Shown: positions 18,165 to 26,022 of the stretch, in pieces
Numbering within the stretch: the first letter of the stretch is position 1
Layout: each line of letters begins with the position of its first letter
Origin: Planctomycetota bacterium
GTDB taxonomy: Bacteria > Planctomycetota > Phycisphaerae > Phycisphaerales > SM1A02
Direction: 5' to 3'
Assembly (NCBI GenBank): GCA_016872915.1
Contig: VGYQ01000014.1
Span: 1-45,598 of the forward strand
DNA: 45,598 nt
Notes under the pieces: generated by a model
What the model saw: only the letters and a program-made list of their open reading frames with translations
Told to the model about the DNA's origin: nothing
Database searches by the model: none
Position numbers and translations under genes: made by a program

Positions 18165-20893
18165 CCGAGCGCCGCCTGTGCCGCCGAGAGCCGCGCCACA
18201 GGAACGCGGAAGGGAGAACACGACACGTAGTCGAGTCCGCACTTCTGGAAGAACCGGATCGAGGCCGGGTCGCCTCCATGCTCGCCGCATACGCCAAGCT
18301 TCAGCTTCGCGCGCTTGGCGCGTCCCTTCGCACAGGCCATCGACACAAGTGATCCCACGCCATTCACATCGATCGATTGGAACGGATCCTTGTCCACGAT
18401 GCCCTGCTCCAGATACGCAGGCATGAACGAACCGATGTCATCACGACTGAAACCGAACGTCATCTGCGTGAGGTCGTTCGTGCCGAAGGAGAAAAACTCC
18501 GCCACGTCGGCGATCTCATCGGCCGTCACGGCCGCGCGCGGAATCTCGATCATGGTGCCGATCGGAATCTGCAGCTTGCGAAGATTGCGCTTCGAGAGCA
18601 CCTCCGCCACCGTCTGTTCCGTCCGTTCACGGAGAATCGCCAACTCGCGGCGCGTGCCAACGAGCGGGATCATGATCTCAGGGCGTGCATCAATTCCATC
18701 GGCGTGGCAATCCGCAGCTGCTTCGACGATCGCACGCACCTGCATCACCAAGATCTCTGGATACGTCACGGCGAGACGACAGCCGCGATGACCGAGCATC
18801 GGATTCGCTTCGTGCAATTGCGCGACGCGTCGCTGCACATCGGCAAGCGTCACTCCTGCCGCTTCCGCAAGCGATTGCTGCGCCGCCTCCTCGTGTGGGA
18901 CGAACTCGTGCAGCGGCGGATCCAGCAGTCGCACGGTGACCGGAAGCCCTTCCATAGCGGTGAAAATCCCGACGAAATCTGCGCGCTGGAACGGCAAAAG
19001 CAGTGCGAGCGCGGTCTCACGGTCGCTCAGGCGTTCCGAAAGGATCATCTGGCGTACGGCCTGAATCCGATCCGCTTCGAAGAACATGTGCTCCGTTCGG
19101 CACAGCCCGATTCCGATCGCGCCGAACTCGCGCGCGCGACGCGCATCGGCAGGCGTATCGGCATTCGCACGAACACCCATCGTCGCGTATTTCTGCGACC
19201 ACTTCATCACCTGTGCAAAGTCTCCTGAGATCGATTGCGGCACAGTCCGCGGGAGCGCACCCGCCATGACCTCGCCCGTGGAGCCATCGATCGACAGCAT
19301 GTCGGAACGCCCAAAGGTTCTCCCATGGATCGTCACAGTTCCAGCTTCCACATCGATCGACAAATCGCCAGCGCCGACCACGCAGCACTTGCCCCAACCC
19401 ACCGCAACAACAGCCGCATGGCTCGTCTTGCCTCCCGTCGAGGTCAAGATGCCGACGGCCTTGTGCATACCAGCGACATCCTCCGGCGAGGTCTCGCGGC
19501 GAATCAGCAGCACCGACTCGCCCGCGTCGGTGCGTTCGACCGCCTCCGATGCCGAAAACGCCAACGTGCCGGACGCAGCTCCGGGGCTCGCTGCGATGCC
19601 ACGCGTCAGAACCTCGGCACCGCGCTTGTCCTGCTCGGAGAAGTATGGAAGCAGCAGCTGAACCAGATCGCCCGCTGGGATCCGCTTGAGCGCCGTCCGC
19701 TCATCGATCAGCCGCTCTTTCACCATTTCGACCGCCGTGCGTACCGATGCCACGCCATTTCTCTTGCCTGTGCGCGTCTGCAGCATGAAGAGGCGACCGC
19801 GCTCGACCGTGAACTCGATGTCCTGCATGTCGCGGTAGTGACGCTCCAACTTCTTGCGTACGGCGAGCAGTTGCTTCCACACCTTCGCATTCCACACCTC
19901 CATCTCGCTGATGGGACGCGGCGTTCGGATGCCGGCCACCACATCCTCGCCCTGCGCGTTCACAAGGAACTCGCCGTAGAAGACATTCTCGCCCGTGGAA
20001 GGATCACGGGTAAATGCGACACCCGTCCCCGAATCTTCGCCCATATTGCCGTACGCCATCGCTTGCACATTCACCGCCGTACCGACCAATCCCTTGATCT
20101 CGTTGATGCGGCGGTACGCCACGGCACGGTCACCGTTCCAACTGCGGAAGACAGCCTGCACAGCCTGTTCGAGTTGCCGAAGCGGATCCTGTGGGAACGG
20201 CTCACCCACATGCTGCCGGTACACAGCCTGGTACGCGATGCAGAGCTCCTTCAATCCGTCCTCTGGAACTGCCGTGTCTTCCATCACACCGTAACGAGAC
20301 TTGATGGCATTGAACGCGTGCTCAAAGTGATGGTGGTCGACGCCCATGACGACATCACCAAACATGTTGATGAGACGTCGATACGCGTCGTATGCGAAAC
20401 GCGGATTACCCGTTGTCGCCGCCAGCCCTGCGACTACTTCATCCGTCAGCCCAAGGTTTAGCACCGTGTCCATCATGCCCGGCATGCTCACGGCAGCGCC
20501 CGAGCGCACCGATACCAAAAGCGGATTGCGACGATCGCCAAACTTCTTGCCGAGCTCGCGCTCGAGCAGTGTGATGTTGCGGCGCACCTCATCCATGAGT
20601 CCACTCGGCAGGCGATTCCCGCCACGCGCATACTCCGCGCAGGTCTCCGTCGTGATCGTGAATCCGGGCGGTACTGGCAGACCGATCGATGTCATGTCCG
20701 CGAGGTTTGCCCCCTTTCCCCCGAGCAGCATCTTCTGATCCATGCGCCCCTCGGTCTTCGACGCGCCAAAGTAGTACACGCGCTTCGTCCCGCGGCCACG
20801 GGCAATTGCCGACGCTTTCGTCTTCTTTGCACTGCTCTTGCGGGAGATTGGAGCGCGGGATGGTTTCGAACGTCGAGGAGTCGTTGCTGGCAT
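18161..20893 (-). CDS. ppdK: Pyruvate, phosphate dikinase
   Basis: 910 aa from ATG 20893, chosen for AGGAA seven bases upstream. The frame opens further but without support. Order: a ~37-residue basic head (many Arg/Lys/Ser); the ATP-grasp nucleotide-binding part (MLLGGKGANLADMTSIGLPVPPG; VSVRSGAAVSMPGMMDT); the phosphohistidine domain with catalytic His in GGKTSHAAVV; and the PEP/pyruvate barrel with FFSFGTNDLTQMTFGFSRDD and GVCGEHGGDP. It interconverts pyruvate + ATP + Pi and PEP + AMP + PPi, usually for gluconeogenesis or PPi-linked glycolysis. It is the first gene of the long minus-strand run. The basic head is not part of the standard enzyme. Confidence 0.96.
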   Translation of the reverse strand: MPATTPRRSKPSRAPISRKSSAKKTKASAIARGRGTKRVYYFGASKTEGRMDQKMLLGGKGANLADMTSIGLPVPPGFTITTETCAEYARGGNRLPSGLMDEVRRNITLLERELGKKFGDRRNPLLVSVRSGAAVSMPGMMDTVLNLGLTDEVVAGLAATTGNPRFAYDAYRRLINMFGDVVMGVDHHHFEHAFNAIKSRYGVMEDTAVPEDGLKELCIAYQAVYRQHVGEPFPQDPLRQLEQAVQAVFRSWNGDRAVAYRRINEIKGLVGTAVNVQAMAYGNMGEDSGTGVAFTRDPSTGENVFYGEFLVNAQGEDVVAGIRTPRPISEMEVWNAKVWKQLLAVRKKLERHYRDMQDIEFTVERGRLFMLQTRTGKRNGVASVRTAVEMVKERLIDERTALKRIPAGDLVQLLLPYFSEQDKRGAEVLTRGIAASPGAASGTLAFSASEAVERTDAGESVLLIRRETSPEDVAGMHKAVGILTSTGGKTSHAAVVAVGWGKCCVVGAGDLSIDVEAGTVTIHGRTFGRSDMLSIDGSTGEVMAGALPRTVPQSISGDFAQVMKWSQKYATMGVRANADTPADARRAREFGAIGIGLCRTEHMFFEADRIQAVRQMILSERLSDRETALALLLPFQRADFVGIFTAMEGLPVTVRLLDPPLHEFVPHEEAAQQSLAEAAGVTLADVQRRVAQLHEANPMLGHRGCRLAVTYPEILVMQVRAIVEAAADCHADGIDARPEIMIPLVGTRRELAILRERTEQTVAEVLSKRNLRKLQIPIGTMIEIPRAAVTADEIADVAEFFSFGTNDLTQMTFGFSRDDIGSFMPAYLEQGIVDKDPFQSIDVNGVGSLVSMACAKGRAKRAKLKLGVCGEHGGDPASIRFFQKCGLDYVSCSPFRVPVARLSAAQAALG

Positions 20894-20919
20894 GTCTTGG
20901 TTCCTGGGGAAAGTTCTGA

Positions 20920-20925
20920 AGTCTA
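20920..20925 (-). promoter_or_regulatory. Candidate -10 box of ppdK and its downstream run
   Basis: TAGACT on the minus strand, 26 bases before the start codon. It would give a leader of about 20 bases that carries the AGGAA ribosome-binding site. No good -35. Confidence 0.35.
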
Positions 20926-20987
20926 GCGAAGGATCGCTCACCATCAGAGGAACACCGCCAAAGCAGGGAAATCCCCGCGTTCGCATC

Positions 20988-20993
20988 TACTAT
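20988..20993 (+). promoter_or_regulatory. Candidate -10 box of the pabB/trpE-like gene (leaderless type)
   Basis: TACTAT, seven bases before ATG 21001. Transcription would start at about the A of the ATG. No -35 match is seen. Confidence 0.45.
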
Positions 20994-21000
20994 TGGGGGC

Positions 21001-22557
21001 ATGGCTGACAGGCATCTCGCTCGCCCGCTGACATGGCACTGCACTCCCGTGCAAGCCATGCGTCGCTGGAGAACGGATCTGCCACTTCTCTCGCTCGTGA
21101 GCGGCGGTCCAACGACTCCTCACTCGCGATTCAGTGTGCTCGCTCCACGCCGAGCGTGCGTGCGCGTCGCTCGGCAGCAGAACACACGAGCGCAACTCGA
21201 AGCAGCACTCGATCGTGTCGGTCCACGCTGCAAGCCGATCCGATTCGGCGAGATCACCCTGCCATTTGTGGGCGGTTGGATTGGCTTCGTCGGCTACGAG
21301 TGCGGCGAGATGTTTGAGCCAACCGCACGACTGCGCGATGGAGCAGGATCACTGTCCGCAGGGCAACTCTGGCCCGATGCTGTGCTCTGCGATGTTCCAC
21401 GCGCCGCGGTGTACTGCCACACGACCGGTCGGTGGTTTGATGTCGGCGAGGCGAGCGGCGATGGACCCGAAGACTGGATCGATCCATCCACCTCCCTGCA
21501 GCCGCAGCAATTCGAGGTGCGGCGTGCACTGGACCGAGAGAGCGCCGCAGGTCGTGCGACCTTTGAGAGCATGGTGGAACGCACCCGCGAACTGATTCTT
21601 GCTGGCGATATTTTTCAAGCAAACATCACGCGAGGCTTCCGTGCAGGAATCGCGGGCTCGCCTCGGGCGCTTGCGCTGCACGCATTTGCGGTCGCAACTC
21701 CCCGCCACGGCGCGTTTCTTGAACTGGATGCGCACACCTGTCTTCTGTCACTGAGCCCCGAACTCTTCCTCTCCATTGACGGTGAAACGCGGTGCATCTC
21801 GACGCGACCGATGAAGGGCACCCGCCCCGCGAGGCAGGGTCCAGAAGAACTGCGCACAAGCAGCAAAGATGCGGCAGAACTGCACATGATTGTCGACCTC
21901 ATGCGCAATGACCTTGGACGCATCTGCGAGATCGGATCGGTGAGGGTTTCCGAGCAGCGCACCATCGAGCATCACGCCACCGTGCTGCAATCTGTGGCGG
22001 AAGTCTCCGGCACACTGCCCGATCAGCTGCCGCTTTCGACCATCTTCGCGGCATGCTTTCCGCCCGGATCGGTGACGGGTGCGCCGAAGGTGCGCGCCAT
22101 GCAGGTGATCGATGCGCTGGAGGCTGGCCCACGCAGCGCGTACTGCGGAGCAATCGGCATGGCGAGCCGCTGTGGCAGTTCGCACTTTGCAGTCGCGATC
22201 CGCACCGCGCGACTGACACGCGATGCAGGCGACCGCTGGGACATCGATTACCACGCCGGCTGCGGCATCGTGGCCGACAGCATCGCGGCGGATGAGCACC
22301 TGGAGTGCATCACAAAGACTCAGGTCTTTTGGAACGTCCTTTCGCAATCAGACGCGGTCGATTCAGAGCATCTCGGCGGCAATGCTGGCGAGTTCGCTTC
22401 GCTCGGTCTTGGAAAGCGTGACGTGACCTGCGATCCGATGACCCTTCATGCGCTCGATGAGATGCGAAAGACCGTTGCTGGAGGCGTCGAGGTAGGGGTT
22501 GTCGATCTGTCCGATGTCACCGCACAGCACGATCTTCGTCCCATCTCCAACGCGTGA
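21001..22557 (+). CDS. pabB: Chorismate-binding synthase (aminodeoxychorismate synthase I / anthranilate synthase I-like)
   Basis: 518 aa. The chorismate-enzyme signatures are intact: GDIFQANIT, STRPMKGTRPA, KDAAELHMIVDLMRNDLGR, PPGSVTGAPKVRAMQ, RSAYCGAIG and the final ADEHLECITKT. KDxAEL...LMRNDLGR and SVTGAPK fit PabB-type enzymes best, but TrpE cannot be excluded by eye. It makes 4-amino-4-deoxychorismate (folate branch) or anthranilate with a glutamine amidotransferase that is not in this window. After the conserved end (VFWNVL) about 68 extra residues run antisense through the last 65 codons of PhoH, so this tail is probably not functional. No Shine-Dalgarno is seen; a TACTAT box seven bases upstream suggests a leaderless start. 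Confidence 0.9.
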   Translation: MADRHLARPLTWHCTPVQAMRRWRTDLPLLSLVSGGPTTPHSRFSVLAPRRACVRVARQQNTRAQLEAALDRVGPRCKPIRFGEITLPFVGGWIGFVGYECGEMFEPTARLRDGAGSLSAGQLWPDAVLCDVPRAAVYCHTTGRWFDVGEASGDGPEDWIDPSTSLQPQQFEVRRALDRESAAGRATFESMVERTRELILAGDIFQANITRGFRAGIAGSPRALALHAFAVATPRHGAFLELDAHTCLLSLSPELFLSIDGETRCISTRPMKGTRPARQGPEELRTSSKDAAELHMIVDLMRNDLGRICEIGSVRVSEQRTIEHHATVLQSVAEVSGTLPDQLPLSTIFAACFPPGSVTGAPKVRAMQVIDALEAGPRSAYCGAIGMASRCGSSHFAVAIRTARLTRDAGDRWDIDYHAGCGIVADSIAADEHLECITKTQVFWNVLSQSDAVDSEHLGGNAGEFASLGLGKRDVTCDPMTLHALDEMRKTVAGGVEVGVVDLSDVTAQHDLRPISNA

Positions 22558-23811
22558 CACGATCGTCTTGACCTCGTGCGGGGAGAGGTTCTGCGCCTCA
22601 TCCACAATGATGAATTGGTGCGGAATGCTTCGTCCACGGATGTAGGTGATCGGCTCCAACACCAGTTTGCGCGATGCAACCAATTGATCAATTCGCTGCT
22701 CCGTCGACTTACTGTCGGGCTCGCTACTCGCGTGTCCTCCGCGCGTGGAAAGCAGGTATGCGATGTTGTCGAAGATCGGCTGCATCCACATCGACAACTT
22801 TTCATCCTTGTCGCCCGGCAAGTAGCCGATATCGCGCCCCAGCGGCATGATGGGGCGGGCGACGAGCAGCTTGTCAAACCGCTCCTCCTTGAAAACCTTG
22901 TGCATCCCAGACGCAATCGCCATCAGGGTCTTGCCTGTACCTGCTGGCCCGATCAGCGTGACCAACTTGACCTCGTCATCGAGCAGCAGATCGAGTGCCA
23001 TCGTCTGCTGCACGTTTCGTGCGATCACGCCATAGATCGGCTTTCGCGGACCGGTCACGGGAATCAGATGCCCTGTATCGCCCAGCCGTCGAGCGAGCCC
23101 TGTATGCGCCGGATCACTCTCATCGATCAGCGAAACGAAGTGGTTTGGCAAGATGCCCTGCGGCTCACCCTCGACGGACGGAATCGCATTGGGGATTGCC
23201 TCCAAGCGACCAGTAGGCAATTGCCGCTCTGAATACAGATCGTCGATCACGTCGCGCGGCACACGACTGGTGAAGAATCCGGTATCGAGCCAATCAGCAT
23301 CCACGCGATCCGCCTCGAAATCTTCCGCCGTGACGCCAATCGCATCGCACTTCACGCGAGCATTGATGTCCTTCGAAACGAAGATGGTGCGCAGCCCAGA
23401 GGCATTCAACGCATGGGCCACGGCGATGATGCGATTGTCGGCAATCGCAAGGTCCAGATCGAATGACTCGGCGGGCTTCAGTCGAACCACCCTCACCGAG
23501 CCCCCCTGCTCATTCCAGACGACGCCATCAAACAGATGCCCCATACCACGCAGGCGATCGAGCGATCGAATCATCTGCCGAGCATTTCGCCCCTTCTCAT
23601 CGTTGTTCTTCTTAAAAGTGTCCAGTTCCTCGAGTACCGTGAGTGGAATCACCACTTCATGCTCTTCAAACTTGAACAGCGAATGCGGATTGTGGAGCAG
23701 CACATTCGTGTCGAGCACGAAATGCTTGCGCACCTGCGCATCGCTTGCACTGGAAGTTTCCGATCGCGTGGACTGTTCGGGAACCGAACCCGCCTGCGTG
23801 CCGTTCATCAT
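22363..23811 (-). CDS. PIN-PhoH fusion protein (PhoH-family ATPase with RNase-like PIN domain)
   Basis: 482 aa from ATG 23811. The frame extends to 24912 only as the antisense of NIF3. The N-terminal PIN domain (residues about 30-150) has FVLDTNVLLHNP, VLEELDTFK and ADNRIIAVA, the acidic residues of PIN nucleases. The C-terminal PhoH domain has Walker A GPAGTGKT, LLVARPIMPLGRDIGYLPGD, Walker B FIIVDEAQNLSP and a GDIGQIDNPYLD switch. Mycobacterial PhoH2 of this architecture couples RNA unwinding to RNA cleavage; the same is inferred here. A TAGACT box eight bases before the ATG suggests a leaderless mRNA. The 3' end overlaps convergent pabB by 195 bases. Confidence 0.93.
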   Translation of the reverse strand: MMNGTQAGSVPEQSTRSETSSASDAQVRKHFVLDTNVLLHNPHSLFKFEEHEVVIPLTVLEELDTFKKNNDEKGRNARQMIRSLDRLRGMGHLFDGVVWNEQGGSVRVVRLKPAESFDLDLAIADNRIIAVAHALNASGLRTIFVSKDINARVKCDAIGVTAEDFEADRVDADWLDTGFFTSRVPRDVIDDLYSERQLPTGRLEAIPNAIPSVEGEPQGILPNHFVSLIDESDPAHTGLARRLGDTGHLIPVTGPRKPIYGVIARNVQQTMALDLLLDDEVKLVTLIGPAGTGKTLMAIASGMHKVFKEERFDKLLVARPIMPLGRDIGYLPGDKDEKLSMWMQPIFDNIAYLLSTRGGHASSEPDSKSTEQRIDQLVASRKLVLEPITYIRGRSIPHQFIIVDEAQNLSPHEVKTIVSRVGDGTKIVLCGDIGQIDNPYLDASSNGLSHLIERMKGHRIAGHVTLSKTERSELASIAAEML

Positions 23812-23819
23812 GTACCCAC

Positions 23820-23825
23820 AGTCTA
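23820..23825 (-). promoter_or_regulatory. Candidate -10 box of the PIN-PhoH gene (leaderless type)
   Basis: TAGACT on the minus strand, eight bases before ATG 23811, with no Shine-Dalgarno in between. The same hexamer precedes ppdK. Confidence 0.42.
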
Positions 23826-23877
23826 GGTTTCCCAACCGCGATTTCATTTTCAAGATGCATGAATTCGTCGCGGCGGG

Positions 23878-23883
23878 TACCGT
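23878..23883 (+). promoter_or_regulatory. Candidate -10 box of the NIF3 gene (leaderless type)
   Basis: TACCGT, six bases before ATG 23890; keeps TA...T but is otherwise a weak match. Confidence 0.3.
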
Positions 23884-23889
23884 TTCAAC

Positions 23890-25026
23890 ATGCCACGGAA
23901 GGCTCGCAGCGTCGGAGACCTCGCCCGCGCACTCGCGCAGGTCGCCCCACCCTCGCTCGCCGCAGACTGGGACAACGTCGGCCTTCTGGCGGGAGACGCA
24001 AATTCCCGCTGTGAGCGCGTGCTCCTGACCATTGACCTCACCGAGCAAGTTGCTGCGGAGGCGATCGATCTGGGGGTTCACGCAGTTGTGGCGTATCACC
24101 CTCCTCTGTTCGACCCCATCAAGCGTCTTGTGCGCCAAGATCCGGCCACGGGGGCGGTTGCCGCGCTGCTGCTCAAAGGAATCGCACTGCTCTCGCCCCA
24201 CACGGCGCTGGATGCGGTCTCGGGCGGCATCAATGATTGGCTGATCGAGGGAATCGGCGATGGCCTCATCCGCCCGCTGCAGCCAAGCACTTCGCTTGCA
24301 GGGCACGAGGCGTTCAAAATTGTCGTGTTGACACCGAGCGATGCGGTGGAACGCATCCGTGGCGCGATGGCGATTGCGGGAGCAGGACGCATCGGTGCGT
24401 ATTCGCAGTGCTCGACCACGACCGCTGTGGAGGGCACCTTCTTCGGCAACGCATCCACTCGACCGCGAGTCGGACGGCGTGGAAAACTTGAACGCGTTCC
24501 AGAGCTTCGTCTCGAAATGGTGTGCGGTGCGAAGGCACTCCCCGCAGCGCTGGAAGCGGCTCGCTCCGCCCATCCCTACGAGACACCAGCCATCGAGGTT
24601 CACGCACTCGCCGAGCAGCCCAATGCCTTTCAAGGTCAAGGGCGTGCCGTACACCTCAGCGAACCCCAGACCACGGCTGAAATCGCGCAGCGCCTTCGCC
24701 GCCATCTGCCTGCACGCCGACTCGAAGCGGCGCTCGTTCCAGGCAGCGAAAGTCACCGGCATGAAGTGGTCGCGGTTTGCGCCGGGGCGGGAATGGGTTT
24801 GCTGCGAAGTGCACTGGAAGCGGGTGCCACACTGTTCTTCACCGGGGAAGCGCGGCATCACGAACAGCTCGCGGCCGTGCGCCAAGGATGCTCCCTGCTG
24901 CTGAGCGGCCATACCGTCAGCGAACGCGGCTATCTGCCGAGGCTCGCAGAGCGTCTTGCCCGCGAAACACTGGGAACGTCATTCACACTGTCGAAAGCAG
25001 ATCGACACCCGCTCATCGACACCTGA
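23890..25026 (+). CDS. NIF3-like dinuclear metal-centre protein (long form)
   Basis: 378 aa. The N-terminal NIF3 half has WDNVGLLAGD, VVAYHPPLFDP and SPHTALDAVSGGINDWL. The C-terminal half has GAGMGLLRSALEAGATLFFTGEARHHEQL, which gives the remaining His/Glu ligands of the two-metal site. About 110 residues between them form the extra PII-like module of the long YqfO-type proteins (residues about 130-250, RPRVGRRGKLERVPELRLEMV...HPYETPAIEVH). NIF3 proteins form toroidal hexamers; GTP cyclohydrolase I type 2 activity is annotated for some, but physiological function is unsettled. It is divergent from phoH (78 bases) and convergent with the ROK kinase (9 bases). Confidence 0.92.
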   Translation: MPRKARSVGDLARALAQVAPPSLAADWDNVGLLAGDANSRCERVLLTIDLTEQVAAEAIDLGVHAVVAYHPPLFDPIKRLVRQDPATGAVAALLLKGIALLSPHTALDAVSGGINDWLIEGIGDGLIRPLQPSTSLAGHEAFKIVVLTPSDAVERIRGAMAIAGAGRIGAYSQCSTTTAVEGTFFGNASTRPRVGRRGKLERVPELRLEMVCGAKALPAALEAARSAHPYETPAIEVHALAEQPNAFQGQGRAVHLSEPQTTAEIAQRLRRHLPARRLEAALVPGSESHRHEVVAVCAGAGMGLLRSALEAGATLFFTGEARHHEQLAAVRQGCSLLLSGHTVSERGYLPRLAERLARETLGTSFTLSKADRHPLIDT

Positions 25027-25035
25027 CCACCGCAC

Positions 25036-26022
25036 TTAGCTCTTGCCAACGATGTGCGCGCGGACGAGTGAAGCGGCCCCCACGATCCCAGCTGAATCAC
25101 CCAGTTCTGCCGCAACCACCCGACACTTCCGAAGTGTTGCTGGAAAGACATGCCACTCGAAAGACTCGCGAACACGTTCGACAAACGGTTTGCCAAGGGC
25201 ATCGGTCACACCACCACCAAGCACGACGCCACGGACGGACATCAGCGTCACGGCATTCGCAATGGCAAGGCCAAGAAGATCCGCTGCGTCATCCACAACG
25301 CGTAAGACAAGATCATCTCCGGCGCGATAGGCATCCGCGATCGTGGAGCTGCCGAGCGGACCCTCTTCTGGCGTCCGCTGCAGCACCGATCGCATGCGGC
25401 TCTGCGGATGACTGCCGATCAATGTCTCCATGGAACGAATCATTGCCAGTCGGCTGCAGTGCTCCTCGACGGTGCGACGACCGAGGCCGCCCCTCGGTTG
25501 CAGCACCATCTGCCCCAACTCACCCGCCGTATGGAATGCGCCGCGCCACAGCTGACCGCCCAGAATGAGACCGCTACCGATCCCTGTCCCCACCCACACG
25601 CCAAGCGCGTCGGGCCAACCACGAGCGGCACCCGCAGTGAATTCGCCCCACGCGGCCACATTCACATCGTTGTCAACCAGCACGGGCAGATCCAGACGAT
25701 CCTCCAACAATGCACGGAGCGGCACATTCTTCCACCCAAGATTGCCCGCATGAATGACCACTCCCTCATCAAAGTCCACTGCACTCGGTGCACCGATGCC
25801 GACCGCATCAAGATCCCCGAGTTGGCTCCCCGCCTCCTTGCACGCGCGCTCCAGACCCTCCACCACCCGGTCAAGTACACCCTCCATACCTGCCGTCGCC
25901 TTGGTCTTGCGCTTATCCATCGCAAGAACCTTGCCAGCCTCATTCACGACACCAAAGGTGACCTTGGTGCCGCCAAGGTCGATTCCTGCGACCAGTCCAC
26001 TTCGCTTACGTCGTCGGGCCAT
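25036..26022 (-). CDS. ROK-family sugar kinase (glucokinase-like) without the zinc-binding motif
   Basis: 328 aa from ATG 26022; the frame opens two codons earlier with TTG. It has the phosphate loop AGIDLGGTKVTFGVV, catalytic region VLVDNDVNVAAWGEF and GTGIGSGLILGG. Usual ROK members have GExGH followed by CxCGxxGCxE, which coordinate zinc. Here these read AGELGQMVLQP and RGGLGRRTVEEHCS, so His and three of the four motif cysteines are gone. The catalytic Asp is retained, so kinase activity is still likely; a structural change at the zinc site is inferred. It overlaps the 3' end of the RND transporter gene by 17 bases. Glucose or N-acetyl-sugar substrate unknown. Confidence 0.88.
   Translation of the reverse strand: MARRRKRSGLVAGIDLGGTKVTFGVVNEAGKVLAMDKRKTKATAGMEGVLDRVVEGLERACKEAGSQLGDLDAVGIGAPSAVDFDEGVVIHAGNLGWKNVPLRALLEDRLDLPVLVDNDVNVAAWGEFTAGAARGWPDALGVWVGTGIGSGLILGGQLWRGAFHTAGELGQMVLQPRGGLGRRTVEEHCSRLAMIRSMETLIGSHPQSRMRSVLQRTPEEGPLGSSTIADAYRAGDDLVLRVVDDAADLLGLAIANAVTLMSVRGVVLGGGVTDALGKPFVERVRESFEWHVFPATLRKCRVVAAELGDSAGIVGAASLVRAHIVGKS

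Noticed and set aside
19235-20461. Long plus-strand open frame opposite ppdK
   Set aside because: His/Arg-rich composition typical of antisense frames in GC-rich DNA; ppdK is certain.
23812-24912. N-terminal extension of the PhoH reading frame to 849 codons
   Set aside because: It is the antisense of NIF3; PIN-domain homology starts at 23811.
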